A DNA stretch of 64,000 bases from Tautonia plasticadhaerens (GCF_007752535.1 NZ_CP036426.1:6634001-6698000); one strand, 5' to 3'. Positions 24,888 to 35,028 are shown, counted from the first letter of the stretch. Numbers and translations: made by a program. Notes: generated from the letters alone by a model not told the origin.

Positions 24888-27344
24888 ATGACGCGACCGA
24901 CCCGGGCGTCGGCCCTCCTGCCCGCGTTCCTGAGCTGCTCGGCCCTGCTGGTCGCGCTCGGTCCCGAGTCCCGGGCCGAGGACGAGGCCCCGGTGAGCTT
25001 CTCCCGACAGATCCGCCCGCTGCTCTCCGACGCCTGCTTCGAGTGCCACGGCCCGGATGCCGCCCGTCGCGAGGCGGGCCTCCGCCTCGACACCTCCGAC
25101 GGGGTTACCGCCGACCTCGGCGGCTACTCGGCCGTCGTCCCCGGCTCCCCCGACGAGAGCGAGCTGTATCTCCGGATCACCGAGGAGGTGGCCGACCTCC
25201 GGATGCCGCCGCCGGGCCACAATACCTCGCTGGACGCCGACCAGATCGAGTTGCTCCGGCGCTGGATCGAGGAGGGTGCCCCCTGGGAGGACCACTGGGC
25301 CTTCGCCCCCCCCGAGCGTCCCGAACTCCCCCCGAACAAGGACGGGTCCTGGCCCCGCAACCCGATCGACCGATTCGTCCTCTCCCCGCTGGAGCGGGAC
25401 GGTATCGCCCCCTCCCCGGAGGCCGACCGCGCCACCTTAATCCGCCGCGCCAGCCTCGACGTGATCGGCCTCCCTCCCACACCCGACGAGGTCGCCGCGT
25501 TCCTCGAGGACGACCGCCCCGACGCCTATGACCGCCTGATCGAGCGCCTCCTCTCCAGCCCGCACTACGGCGAGCGTTGGGGCCGCCTCTGGCTCGACAT
25601 GGCCCGCTATGCCGACTCCAACGGCTACAGCATCGACGCCCCCCGGGAGATCTGGCTTTACCGCGACTGGGTCATCGACTCCCTCAACCGCGACTTCCCC
25701 TTCGACGAGTTCACCGTCGACCAGATCGCCGGCGACCTCCGCCCCGAGCCCGACACCCCCCAGGTCGTCGCCACCGGCTTTCACCGCAACACGCCGATCA
25801 ACCAGGAGGGGGGCATCGACCGGGAGCAATTCCGGATCGAGTCGGTGATCGACCGGGTCAACACGACCGGCACCGTCTGGCTCGGCCTCACCGTCGGCTG
25901 CGCCCAGTGTCACGACCACAAATATGACCCGATCTCCCAGCTCGACTACTATCGGATGTTCGCCTTCCTTAACACGGTGGACGAGCCGACCATCCCCGTC
26001 GCCTCCCCGGAGGCCATCGCCCTCCGGGAGGCCATCGAGGCCGAGGTGGCCGCCTATCTGTCGGGCATCGAGCGCGATCCCGAGTTGCTGGCGCTCCAGA
26101 AGGCCTGGGAGGAGGGACTCGACGCCCCCTCCCGACAGCGGCAATCCCAGGAGGTCCGGGAGGCGTTCGACGCCACCCCGTTCGCCAAGCGGACGCCCGA
26201 GGCCAACCGCGTCGTCTTCGCCGCGTTCATCGACCAGTCCGACGCACCGGGGGTGAAATCCCATCGCGAGGCGATCGAGGCGCTTCGGACGGACCTCCCG
26301 GAGATCCCGACCACGATGGTCGTCCGGGAGCAGGCGAGTCCCCGAGCGACCCACGTCCTGATGGGCGGCGACTTCACCCGACCGGGCGAGGTCGTCGGGC
26401 CCGGGGTCCCCGCCGTCCTGCCCCCTCTGGAAACCGAGGAGGCCGGGCGGCCGGATCGACTCGACCTGGCCCGCTGGATCGTCGCCCCCGACAATCCCCT
26501 GACCGCCCGGGTGACGGTCAACCGCCTCTGGCAGGCCTACTTCGGCCGCGGGATCGTCGAGACCGGCGAGGACTTCGGCACCCAGGGAACGCCCCCGAGC
26601 CACCCGGAGTTGCTCGACTGGCTGGCCACCGAGTTCGTCGAACGGGGTTGGAGCCTCAAGGCGATGCATCGGCTGATCCTCACGTCGGCCACGTATCGAC
26701 AGTCCTCCGACCTGAGGCCGGACCTGGCCGAGGTCGACCCCACGAACCGGCGGCTGGCCCGGCAGTCCCGCATCCGGATCGACGCCGAGCTGATCCGAGA
26801 CTCCGCCCTCGTCGCCAGCGGCCTGCTCAACCCCGAGGTCGGCGGCCCGAGCGTCTTCCCCCCCCAGCCCGACGGCGTGATGAGCCTCGGCCAGGTCGAC
26901 CGCGAATGGGTCGCCGCCGAGGGGCCCGACCGCACCCGACGGGGCCTGTACACGTTCTTCTGGAGGGCGACGCCCCACCCCCTGCTCGTCGGCTTCGACG
27001 CCCCCGACGGCACCTTCGCCTGCACCCGTCGGGCCCGGTCGAACACGCCGCTGCAGGCGCTGATGCTCCTGAACGACCGGGCGTTCTTCGAGTTCGCCCG
27101 GGCCCTGGCCGATCGCGTGATCGCCGAGGGGCCGGACGACGACGCCGGCCGCCTCGACCTGGCCGTCCGCCTCTGCCTGGCCCGATCGCCCGACGAGGCG
27201 GAGGCCGATCGGCTCTCCGCCCTGCTGGACGACCTCCGCGCCCGGGGGTCGGCCGATGCCGACCCGGCCGCCGCCGAGCGGGATGCGTGGACGACCGTGG
27301 CCCGGGTCCTGCTCAACCTGGACGAATTCATCACCCGGGAATGA
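24888..27344 (+). CDS. PSCyt1/DUF1549/DUF1553 exported heme-c protein
   Basis: The 818-aa protein has a signal peptide (~1-30), an N-terminal planctomycete cytochrome C domain with the heme motif CFECH (near residue 46), then DUF1549 (NPIDRFVLSPLE, SPHYGERWGRLWLDMARYAD) and a second heme-type motif CAQCHDHKYDP. A variable middle follows, and then DUF1553 (VNRLWQAYFGRGIVETGEDFG, WSLKAMHRLILTSATYRQSS, SNTPLQALMLLNDRAF). This protein type is abundant and specific to planctomycetes and relatives, probably acts outside the cytoplasm, and often accompanies DUF1501 proteins and sulfatases. Its biochemical role is not established. The DUF1501 gene starts 20 bases downstream. Confidence 0.92.
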   Translation: MTRPTRASALLPAFLSCSALLVALGPESRAEDEAPVSFSRQIRPLLSDACFECHGPDAARREAGLRLDTSDGVTADLGGYSAVVPGSPDESELYLRITEEVADLRMPPPGHNTSLDADQIELLRRWIEEGAPWEDHWAFAPPERPELPPNKDGSWPRNPIDRFVLSPLERDGIAPSPEADRATLIRRASLDVIGLPPTPDEVAAFLEDDRPDAYDRLIERLLSSPHYGERWGRLWLDMARYADSNGYSIDAPREIWLYRDWVIDSLNRDFPFDEFTVDQIAGDLRPEPDTPQVVATGFHRNTPINQEGGIDREQFRIESVIDRVNTTGTVWLGLTVGCAQCHDHKYDPISQLDYYRMFAFLNTVDEPTIPVASPEAIALREAIEAEVAAYLSGIERDPELLALQKAWEEGLDAPSRQRQSQEVREAFDATPFAKRTPEANRVVFAAFIDQSDAPGVKSHREAIEALRTDLPEIPTTMVVREQASPRATHVLMGGDFTRPGEVVGPGVPAVLPPLETEEAGRPDRLDLARWIVAPDNPLTARVTVNRLWQAYFGRGIVETGEDFGTQGTPPSHPELLDWLATEFVERGWSLKAMHRLILTSATYRQSSDLRPDLAEVDPTNRRLARQSRIRIDAELIRDSALVASGLLNPEVGGPSVFPPQPDGVMSLGQVDREWVAAEGPDRTRRGLYTFFWRATPHPLLVGFDAPDGTFACTRRARSNTPLQALMLLNDRAFFEFARALADRVIAEGPDDDAGRLDLAVRLCLARSPDEAEADRLSALLDDLRARGSADADPAAAERDAWTTVARVLLNLDEFITRE

Positions 27345-27364
27345 CCACCCGACGGGGAGAACCG

Positions 27365-28816
27365 ATGAACCCGATCCCCCCCCTGCTCCGTTCGACCCGT
27401 CGGCACTTCTTCGAGCGGTGCGGCGTCGGCCTCGGCTCGATGGCGCTGGGCTCGATGCTCGGCGGGAGTCCCGCACGAGGGGCCGGCCGGGACCGCTCGA
27501 ATGACCCGCTCTCGCCCCGTCCCGGCCATTTCGCCCCGAGGGCGAAGCGGGTCATCTTCCTGTTCATGGCCGGCGGGCCGAGCCAGTTGGAGCTGTTCGA
27601 CTACCGGCCGGAACTCCAGCGGCTGACCGACCAGCCAATCCCCCAGTCGTACCTCGAAGGCAAGCGGTTCGCCTTCATGGACACTTTCGCCAAGGAGCCG
27701 CCGAAGCTGCTCGGCACCCGCCGGAAGTTCGACCGGCACGGCGAGAGCGGCGCCTGGGTCTCCGAGTGCCTGCCGCACACGGCCAGGGTGGTCGACGACC
27801 TGACGTTCATCAAGTCGATGTGGACCGAGCCGGTCAACCACGCGCCGGCCAAGCTTTACTTCAACGCGGGCACCACCCAGTTCGGCCGGCCCAGCATGGG
27901 GTCCTGGGTGTCCTACGGCATCGGCAGCGAGGCCGACGACCTACCCGGCTTCGTCGTCCTCCAATCCGGCCCCCGGGGCCCCCGGGGCGGCTCGGTCCTC
28001 TGGGGCAGCGGCTTCCTGCCGAGCGCCTACCAGGGCGTCCCCTTCCGCAACGGCCCCGAGCCGATCCTCGACGTCTCCCGCCCCGACGACGTCTCCGAGG
28101 CCCACCAGCGTGCCGCCCTCGACGCGATCGGCGACCTCAACCGTCACCGGCTCGAGACCACCGGAGACCCGGAGATCGCCACCCGGATCGCCTCCTACGA
28201 GATGGCCTTCCGGATGCAGACCAGCGCCCCGGAGCTGATCGACCTGGCCGGCGAGTCGAAGGCCACCCTCAACCTCTACGGCGTCGAGCCCGGCACCCCC
28301 TCCTTCGCCGCCAACTGCTTGCTCGCCCGACGCCTGGTCGAACGGGGCACCCGGTTCGTCCAGCTCTACCACACGAACTGGGACCACCACGGCGGCCCGA
28401 CTGAAAACCTCGCCGACTCGCTCGACACCGTCTGCCGGGACGTCGACCGGGCCGGTGCCGCGCTCGTCACCGACCTCAAGGCCCGAGGCTTGCTCGAGGA
28501 CACCCTGGTCATCTGGGGGGGGGAATTCGGCCGCACGCCGATGGGCGAGGTCCGCGAGAACATCGGCCGCAACCACCACCCCGACGCCTTCACCATGTGG
28601 CTCGCCGGGGGCGGGGTCAAGCCGGGCCTCACCCTGGGCCAGACCGACGAGTTCGGCTTCTCGGGGGTCGAGGACCGCGTCCACGTGCACGACCTCCAGG
28701 CCACCATCCTCCACCTGCTCGGCCTCGACCACGAGCGCCTGACTTATCGCTTCCAGGGCCGAGACTTCCGCCTCACCGACGTCGGCGGCCGGGTCGTGGA
28801 GAAACTCCTCGCCTGA
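27365..28816 (+). CDS. DUF1501 family Tat-exported protein
   Basis: The 483-aa protein starts at the ATG at 27365, which has a GGGAG upstream. It carries a twin-arginine leader (STRRHFFERCGVGLGSMALG). DUF1501 motifs follow: KRVIFLFMAGGPSQLELFD, HGESGAWVSECLPH, WGGEFGRTPMGE, GRNHHPDAFTMWLAGGGVKPG and HDLQATILHLLGLDHERLTY. The fold is related to alkaline phosphatase and sulfatase, with the conserved metal-site residues; the substrate is not known. It pairs with the preceding DUF1549/DUF1553 gene, with a 20-base gap, so the two form an operon. Confidence 0.92.
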   Translation: MNPIPPLLRSTRRHFFERCGVGLGSMALGSMLGGSPARGAGRDRSNDPLSPRPGHFAPRAKRVIFLFMAGGPSQLELFDYRPELQRLTDQPIPQSYLEGKRFAFMDTFAKEPPKLLGTRRKFDRHGESGAWVSECLPHTARVVDDLTFIKSMWTEPVNHAPAKLYFNAGTTQFGRPSMGSWVSYGIGSEADDLPGFVVLQSGPRGPRGGSVLWGSGFLPSAYQGVPFRNGPEPILDVSRPDDVSEAHQRAALDAIGDLNRHRLETTGDPEIATRIASYEMAFRMQTSAPELIDLAGESKATLNLYGVEPGTPSFAANCLLARRLVERGTRFVQLYHTNWDHHGGPTENLADSLDTVCRDVDRAGAALVTDLKARGLLEDTLVIWGGEFGRTPMGEVRENIGRNHHPDAFTMWLAGGGVKPGLTLGQTDEFGFSGVEDRVHVHDLQATILHLLGLDHERLTYRFQGRDFRLTDVGGRVVEKLLA

Positions 28817-29512
28817 GTCGGTGGGAACGCCCCCTTCTCCGACAGGCCATCGATCCGGCCGAGCTTGGACGCCCCGACTCGCGTCGGTCGGCCGTCCCCG
28901 TCGCGCGAAACCGACGGTCGCCGCCGCCATCGGCCGGCGCCCGTCGAGTCGGCTCGAGACCATACGGTGCGCCCCGGTGCGCGCCCACCATTACGTCGAT
29001 TTCCTTTCCAAGGCAAGGAGTTACGCGATTCCAATTGGGTTCGCTCCGCAGATCGACTCCACCTCGATGAACGCAGGTTCGCGGGTCTCGACCGGGGTCT
29101 TCGGCTGCCAGACTGGCGGGCGAGTTCGTTTTTCGTCGTGGTCATACTTGCCATTTCGGCAGATGGCTTTGTTCGGCATCGTCGACTCGAACGCCACGAT
29201 GGCAGTTGGGTTCGTTTTTTCCAGGTTCTTTGCCGTGAACCGTCGGACGGCGATCCGGGGACGATCAGGCGGGGTCATCCCGGCTGGCTTGGGCTCGGCG
29301 GCTCGTCTCGAGGCTCGAACCGTGCGACGTCCCATCCCATTACTATCGAGGGAAGGCCGGTCGACAGTCACACGAAATGGAGGGGGTGGTCGGGGAGCCG
29401 TACGCGATCGGCCCGGATCGCGACCGGGACCCGCATTCGCGTCCGTGCCCCTCGGGCCATCCCAGATCGGGTACTTCGATCGTCAGTCGGGTCCGGGGCG
29501 AGCCGGGCGCGA
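28817..29512. other. 696-bp gap with a lower-GC block and candidate small minus-strand ORF
   Basis: Between the ends of two convergent genes, the part from ~28980 to 29300 is visibly less GC-rich than its surroundings. On the minus strand a frame from an ATG at 29278 to 29021 encodes 85 residues of unbiased composition (pieces include FTAKNLEKTNPTAIVAF and AFIEVESICGANP) with mostly G/C third positions. The opposite strand is also open. Neither matches a family I know. It may be a real orphan gene, a relic of a mobile element or a structured intergenic repeat. Confidence 0.35.
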
Positions 29513-31156
29513 TCACTCGGCCGGCAGGACGGTGAGCCAGAGTTCGGAGGTCGGAGGGCCGCCCACCCGATCGGCCTGCACCGGCCGGGCCGCCTCGTCC
29601 CCCTCGGCCCGGCCGAGCAGGCGGATCGGGCCGGACCAGGGGGCGGCCTCGGGGCCCGAGAGCCGGAGCTTCACCTTCTTGGAGGAGTCGCCCTTGGGCT
29701 CCGAGACGACGGGTTCCAGGGTCACCCCCGGGGGGAGTCCCTCGGCTTCGAAGGTGATCGGCCGGTCGAAGTCCCCCCGGCGATCGACCGAGACCTCGAC
29801 CTCCAGGGGAGTGCCGGGCCGGAGTTCGACGTGGTCGGCGCCCTTGGAGAGGGAGACGTCGGGGGCAGGCTCCTCGGCCACGACCCGGTAGAGGAATCGA
29901 GGGCCTCCCCGGCCGTGGAGGTCCCGGATCTGGAGGCGGAGGAGACCGTCGGCCGGGGCCTTGACGGTGACCTCGGGGTCGCGGTCGGACCTGCCGGCGT
30001 CGTCGGACCGTTCCAACTCCTCGCCGGAGGAGTCGAGGACGCGGAGCACCGGGTCGAGCGGCGAGCCGAAGGACCGGGCCGGGACCCGGATCCGGATCGG
30101 CATGTCGGCCGGGGCGAGGATCGGGAGGTCGTCGACCTCGCCCGGCTCGCCGATCGCACCGCAGAGGATCGAGGGGGCCGGGATGGGTTCGGCGTCGAGC
30201 CCGGGCTCGGTGGCCACCGGTAGGGGGACGACCGCCACGTCGGCGGAGCCGGGCAGCATGGCATGGTGGGCGAGGGCCGTCTGCCCGTCGCCGGGGGGCG
30301 AGACCGTCCCCAGAAGGAGCGGGCCCGGATCGTCCGGCAGGTTCCAACCGATGGGGGAGAGGGCGGGGGCCTCGTCGCCGGGGGGGACGGCCGAGGGCTG
30401 GGCGAACTCGACGAGACCGCCGGTGGTGAGGATGAGTCGATACACGTGGTCGTCGCCGCCGTCGAACCGGATCGAGCTGTTGGGGTCGGCGGGGAAGGCG
30501 AAGACGCGGACGAGGTAGGTCCCCGACGAGGGGGCGGTGAACGCGATCGTGGGGTCGAGGCCGGGGGAGTCGTCGGCGTGGTCGAGCACGAATCCGTCGG
30601 GGGTGGCGACCTGGAGCACGCCGTCCATCGGCGAGCCGAGCGCCCGGTTGGCCTGGAGGGAGGCGACGAGCGTCTGCCCGGGATCGAGCGGGACGGCGAA
30701 CGCGTCCACGTCATTGGATCGCTGCAACCGGCCGTTGACCACGACGGGCTCCGCCTCGATGGCCTGGGCCTGGTCGTTCGCGTCGTTCGGCTCGACCTCG
30801 ACGACCTCGGGCAGGGTGCCGACGGCGAACGGGCGGAGGGATGCGGCCCCCTCGTCGTTGTGGAGGCGGATCCAGCGGGGGCCGGGGGTGGCGTCGGGGG
30901 AGACGGTGACCTCGAACGTCCCGGCCTCCTCCCCCGGGACGAAGTCGACGCCGGGTCGATCGACCGAGACCAGGACGGGCCAGGGCTCGAAGGAGCCCTC
31001 GGCCTTGACCGTGACCGTCTCGCCCCGAGCGGCCCCCCCGGGGAAAAAGGAGGAGACCTTGGGCGCGTCGGCCGACGCCCGGGAGGCCGGGTCGAGGGCG
31101 ACGGCGACGACGAAGGCCAGCATCGGGAGCCGGGAGGCGGGGGTGCGGTGCGTCAT
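29513..31156 (-). CDS. Exported PPC-domain protein of the DUF1501/DUF1549 cluster
   Basis: The 547-aa protein has a signal peptide (~1-28) followed by beta-rich domains. An Ig/IPT-like region begins at VSSFFPGGAARGETVTV. Two bacterial pre-peptidase C-terminal (PPC) like domains are anchored at VEVEPNDANDQAQAIEAEPVVVNG and the DVDAFAVPLDPGQTLVASLQA strand, with PSSGTYLVRVFAF closing the first. Another beta-sandwich contains RVLDSSGEELERSDDAGRSD. No peptidase catalytic domain is seen. Such proteins regularly accompany DUF1501/DUF1549 genes in planctomycetes and are probably surface or periplasmic binding components. It is the last gene of a minus-strand trio. Confidence 0.8.
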   Translation of the reverse strand: MTHRTPASRLPMLAFVVAVALDPASRASADAPKVSSFFPGGAARGETVTVKAEGSFEPWPVLVSVDRPGVDFVPGEEAGTFEVTVSPDATPGPRWIRLHNDEGAASLRPFAVGTLPEVVEVEPNDANDQAQAIEAEPVVVNGRLQRSNDVDAFAVPLDPGQTLVASLQANRALGSPMDGVLQVATPDGFVLDHADDSPGLDPTIAFTAPSSGTYLVRVFAFPADPNSSIRFDGGDDHVYRLILTTGGLVEFAQPSAVPPGDEAPALSPIGWNLPDDPGPLLLGTVSPPGDGQTALAHHAMLPGSADVAVVPLPVATEPGLDAEPIPAPSILCGAIGEPGEVDDLPILAPADMPIRIRVPARSFGSPLDPVLRVLDSSGEELERSDDAGRSDRDPEVTVKAPADGLLRLQIRDLHGRGGPRFLYRVVAEEPAPDVSLSKGADHVELRPGTPLEVEVSVDRRGDFDRPITFEAEGLPPGVTLEPVVSEPKGDSSKKVKLRLSGPEAAPWSGPIRLLGRAEGDEAARPVQADRVGGPPTSELWLTVLPAE

Positions 31157-31187
31157 GGGTATGGTCGGGCCCGGGGTCCGGATCGGC

Positions 31188-32516
31188 TCAGCCCATCAGC
31201 TCGGCGATCGGGTTGGGGTCGCTCACCAGGTGGGCCGGGCGACCCTGGGGGGTGTAGTACATGTGATCCGGGTCGATGCCGAGCTTGAGGTAGACGGTGG
31301 AGGCGAAGTTCTCGGGGGAGAGGATGCGTTCGTTGGCGGCGTAGCCCCTCGGGTCGGTCGCGCCGATGACCTGGCCGCCGGGGGTGCCGCAGCCGGCGAA
31401 CATGACGGACATGGCGTTGGACCAGTGGTCACGCCCGCCCCGGTTGTTGACCTTGGGGGTCCGGCCGAACTCGCCGAGGGCGACGACGAGGGTGGAGTCG
31501 AGCAGGCCCCGGCGTTCGAGGTCGAGGATCAGGGCGGCGAGGGCCCGGTCGAAGGGGGGGAGCTTCTTGTCGAGCGCGTCGAACAGCTCGACGTGGTGGT
31601 CCCAGCCGCCTTCATACAGGGTGATGAAGGGGACGCCGGCCTCGACGAGGCGGCGGGCGAGCAGGCAGCGCTGGCCGAAGGAGGAGCGGCCGTAGAGGTC
31701 CCGGGTGGAGTCGGGCTCGGAGTGGATGTCGAAGGCGCGCTGGGCGTCCTGCGAGCCCATCAGGGTGTAGCCCTGCTCGTAGTACTCGTCGAGGGAGCGG
31801 ACGGGGTCTCCGGCGGCCTCGTGGTCGATCCGTTCGAGGCGGTCGAGCGCCGCCCGGAGGCCCCGGCGGTGGTCGAAGCGGCCGAGGTCGAGGTCGCGGG
31901 GGGGTGAGACGTCCCGGACCCGGAACGAGTCCCGGTTGGGGTCGTCGGGGACCTCGAAGGGGGCGTACTTGGCGCCCAGGAAGTTCGGCCCGCCGGACCG
32001 GGACATCCGGGGGATGGAGAAATACGGCGGCAGGCCGCCGGTCGGGCCGCGCTCATACGCGGTGACCGAGCCGAGGCTGGGGTGGAAGCTGACGAAGGCG
32101 CCGCAGCCGACGGGGATCCGGGTGGGGGCGCCGGTCATCATGTAGTGGTTGCCGGCGCCGTGATTCCCCTGGTTGTGCTGGATGGAGCGGACGATGGCGA
32201 GCCGGTCGGCGATCTTCGCCAGCTCGGTCATGTGCCGGGAGAATTGGACGCCGGGGATGGCGGTGCTGATGGGCTCGTATGTGCCCCGGATCTCGGCGGG
32301 GGCGTCGGGCTTGGGGTCGAAGGTCTCGTAGTGGGAGGGGCCGCCATCCATCCAGACGAGGATGCAGCTGGTGGGGCGGGTCGTCGAGGTGACGGCGGAG
32401 GCGGCCTGGCCCCGGACCCGGAGGGCATCCACGAGGCCGCCGCCGATGAGCGTGGACAGGCCGAGCTTCAGGCAGTCGCGGCGGGAGATCCCTTCGCAGT
32501 TCCTCGATCGGCTCAT
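31188..32516 (-). CDS. DUF1501 family Tat-exported protein
   Basis: This 442-aa protein begins with a twin-arginine leader (ISRRDCLKLGLSTLIGGGL). It shows the family's metal-site blocks: CILVWMDGGPSHYETFDPKPDAP, RSIQHNQGNHGAGNHYMMTG, the VALGEFGRTPKVNNRGGRDHW motif and MFAGCGTPGG. It belongs to a different DUF1501 subgroup than the 27365 gene: shorter, and with the NHGAGNHYMMTG block. The order DUF1549 protein, DUF1501 protein, PPC protein on the minus strand, with gaps of 58 and 31 bases, suggests an operon. Confidence 0.92.
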   Translation of the reverse strand: MSRSRNCEGISRRDCLKLGLSTLIGGGLVDALRVRGQAASAVTSTTRPTSCILVWMDGGPSHYETFDPKPDAPAEIRGTYEPISTAIPGVQFSRHMTELAKIADRLAIVRSIQHNQGNHGAGNHYMMTGAPTRIPVGCGAFVSFHPSLGSVTAYERGPTGGLPPYFSIPRMSRSGGPNFLGAKYAPFEVPDDPNRDSFRVRDVSPPRDLDLGRFDHRRGLRAALDRLERIDHEAAGDPVRSLDEYYEQGYTLMGSQDAQRAFDIHSEPDSTRDLYGRSSFGQRCLLARRLVEAGVPFITLYEGGWDHHVELFDALDKKLPPFDRALAALILDLERRGLLDSTLVVALGEFGRTPKVNNRGGRDHWSNAMSVMFAGCGTPGGQVIGATDPRGYAANERILSPENFASTVYLKLGIDPDHMYYTPQGRPAHLVSDPNPIAELMG

Positions 32517-32574
32517 GCGATCCTCCGGGAGGGCTGGGGGGCGGCGGGATTCGAGCCGGGGCGGGCCGGTCCGA

Positions 32575-35028
32575 TCAGTTGATGAACAGGAATTCGGCGG
32601 AGTTGATGAGGGCCCATAGCAGGTCCTCGGCGGCCTGGCGGCGGCCGGTCTCGGGCTCGTCGAAGAGGGCCAGGGCGACGGCCCGCTCGTCGTCGGTCGG
32701 GGGTCGGCAGTAGGTGCGGAGGTAGATGTCCTCGACGATGGCGTCGGGCTCCAGGTCGCTGTCGGCGAGCCGCGCGGCGAGGCCGTCGTCGTCGGTGATC
32801 TTGTCGTGCAGGCTCGGGGCGTTCATCAGGTGGAGGACCTGCGTGACGGAGGTGTCGGGCATCCGTTCGCAGGGGGGGTCCTGGTTGGCGTCCGGCCGGC
32901 CGAAGGTGTCGAGGAAGGTGGAGGGGACGCGGTGGGTCCAGATCTGGGTGGCCCGGGTGCCGGGGGCGGCGGCGTCATAATCCTCGGGGACGCCGGTCAC
33001 GTCGCAGATGGCGTCGATGAGGACCTCGGCGGGCAGCCGCTTGCGGACGTGCCGGGCGTAGTTGCGGACGTCGCTGACGTTCCGCTCGTCCGGTAGGGAG
33101 TCGAGCCCGTAGGCCCGGGAGGTCATGATCGTGCGGATCAGGTGCTTCTGGTCGTAGCCGCTCCGGACGAAGTCGTCGGCCAGGGCGTCGAGCAGCTCGG
33201 GATTGGTGGGCGGGTTGGTGGCGCGGAGGTCGTCGACGGGGGTGACGAGGCCGACGCCCATGAGGTCGGCCCAGACCCGATTGACGATGACCCGGGAGAA
33301 GTAGGGGTTGTCCGGGTCGGTCATCCACGAGGCGAGGGCCGTCCGGGGGTCGTCGTCGGCTTCCGGGGCCTCGCCGAAGAGGGGGGCGGGGTCCATCTTC
33401 TCCCCGGTCAGGGGGTGGGAGACGGAGCCCTTGCCGGAGGCGAAGACGACCTCCTCGCTGCCGCTGATCGGGGGCGAGAGGCCGGTCCCCTTGCGGCCGA
33501 CCTCGGCGAAGTAGGCGGCGAAGCCGTAGAAATCGCCCTGGCCCCAGACCTCGAAGGGGTGGTGGTGGCACTTGGCGCATTCGAGCCGGATGCCGAGGAA
33601 GAGCTGGCTGACCATGGTAGTCAGCTCCTCGGGCTCCCGACGGTCCCGGAAGATGGTGGCGGGGCCCTCGGCGAAGGTGCTGCCCTGGGCGGCGACGATG
33701 GTGCGGACGAACTCGTCGTAGGGCATCTCCTCCCGGAAGGCGCGGCGGATCCAGGCGTCGAGGTTCCACACGGACTTGATGCCGACGCGGTAGGGATTGG
33801 GCCGGAGGAGGTCCATCCACTTGGTCGCCCAGGAGTCGGCATACTCGGGGCGGTCGAGCAGGCGGTCGACCAGCACGGCCCGCTTCTCGGGGGAGGGGTC
33901 GTCGAGGAAGGCCCGGGTCTCCTCCGGGGTCGGGAGCCGGCCGATGGCGTCGAGATGGGCGCGGCGGAGGAAGGTGGCGTCGTCGGTGGTGGGGGACGGG
34001 GTCAAACCGAGGGTCCGGAGCTTGTCCCAGACGAGGCCGTCGATGAAGTTGGACTTCGGCAAATCCTCGTAAAGCGAGTCGGGGACCTCCCCCTCCAGCG
34101 GGATCCGGACGGCGCAGGTGGCGAAGTGGCCCTCGAACCGGGCGCTGATGGCGGCCTCCCCGGGTCGCTCGCCCGCCCGGATGAGCCCTCGCTCGTCGAC
34201 GGAGACGACGGCGGACTCGTTGGACTGGAAGGCGGCCAGGTGGGTGACGTCGGCGGTCGAGCCGTCGGAGTATCGGGCGGTGACGATCACCTGTTGCTCG
34301 TCCGAGGCGGCGAGGCTCCGCTCGGTCGGCCAGATGTCGAGGCCGGCGACGGTGGGGGCGCCCTCGGGGTCGCGTCGCATCCCCTCGTCGATCCAGCGCC
34401 GGATCGTCCCGTATTCCTCGCCCTCGGGGTCGATCCGCTTGCCGCCGCCGTGGGGGACGGCCGCGGTGGCCTTCAGCAGGGTGAGGCTCTGGTCGGGGGA
34501 GGCGGGGAAGACGCGACGGCCCCGGGCTTCCTTGGTGAGGGCGTTGTGGTCGAAGGAGGGGTCGAAGCCGAGCAGCGAGAGCTGGAAGCCGTTCTGCCCG
34601 CGCTGCTTCCCGTGGCAGGGGCCGGAGTTGCAGCCCAGCCGGGTGAGCAGGGGCATCACGTCTCGCTCGAAGGTCGGCGGCATCTGCTCGCCCATCCCGG
34701 AGACGTGGACCCGGACCCATGCCTCCCGGCCGTCGAGGGTGGCGACGACCTCCGCCTCGCCGTCGGCGAGGGGCCGGACGATGCCGCCCTCGTCGACCTG
34801 GACCATCTCGGGGCAGGTCGATCTGAAGGTGACGAGGCGGGTCAAGTCGACCATCCGGCCGTCGTCCTCCCCGACGACCACGAGCCGTTGCCGGTCGGAG
34901 GTGCCGTCGAGGCGGACCAGCTCCGGGGTGACCCGGAGGGTCGCATCGGTCACATCGCCGGCGCGGGAGGATGTGCCCGCGGTCATGGTCATCAGCAGGA
35001 TCGCGGCGATGACGGATCGTCGTCCCAT
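32575..35028 (-). CDS. DUF1549/DUF1553 exported protein with Ig-like domains and heme motifs
   Basis: From the ATG at 35028 the protein is 817 aa, with a signal peptide (~1-24). A Big2-like domain (RVTPELVRLDGTSDRQRLVV) is followed by a cytochrome-like block with CNSGPCH, a second Big2-like domain (IVTARYSDGSTADVTHLA), then DUF1549 (with the heme-type motif CAKCHHHPFEVWGQGDF) and DUF1553 (VNRVWADLMGVGLVTPVDDLR, MTSRAYGLDSLPDERN). The frame continues far upstream, antisense to the divergent DUF1501 gene, and that part was rejected. This is the bacterial-Ig subtype of the family. It heads the minus-strand trio with a DUF1501 and a PPC protein. Confidence 0.9.
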   Translation of the reverse strand: MGRRSVIAAILLMTMTAGTSSRAGDVTDATLRVTPELVRLDGTSDRQRLVVVGEDDGRMVDLTRLVTFRSTCPEMVQVDEGGIVRPLADGEAEVVATLDGREAWVRVHVSGMGEQMPPTFERDVMPLLTRLGCNSGPCHGKQRGQNGFQLSLLGFDPSFDHNALTKEARGRRVFPASPDQSLTLLKATAAVPHGGGKRIDPEGEEYGTIRRWIDEGMRRDPEGAPTVAGLDIWPTERSLAASDEQQVIVTARYSDGSTADVTHLAAFQSNESAVVSVDERGLIRAGERPGEAAISARFEGHFATCAVRIPLEGEVPDSLYEDLPKSNFIDGLVWDKLRTLGLTPSPTTDDATFLRRAHLDAIGRLPTPEETRAFLDDPSPEKRAVLVDRLLDRPEYADSWATKWMDLLRPNPYRVGIKSVWNLDAWIRRAFREEMPYDEFVRTIVAAQGSTFAEGPATIFRDRREPEELTTMVSQLFLGIRLECAKCHHHPFEVWGQGDFYGFAAYFAEVGRKGTGLSPPISGSEEVVFASGKGSVSHPLTGEKMDPAPLFGEAPEADDDPRTALASWMTDPDNPYFSRVIVNRVWADLMGVGLVTPVDDLRATNPPTNPELLDALADDFVRSGYDQKHLIRTIMTSRAYGLDSLPDERNVSDVRNYARHVRKRLPAEVLIDAICDVTGVPEDYDAAAPGTRATQIWTHRVPSTFLDTFGRPDANQDPPCERMPDTSVTQVLHLMNAPSLHDKITDDDGLAARLADSDLEPDAIVEDIYLRTYCRPPTDDERAVALALFDEPETGRRQAAEDLLWALINSAEFLFIN

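Noticed and set aside
25437-27476. 679-aa minus-strand frame opposite the first DUF1549 gene
   Set aside because: It is antisense to a clear DUF1549/DUF1553 protein; its Gly/Asp/Val/Arg-rich composition is that of a shadow frame.
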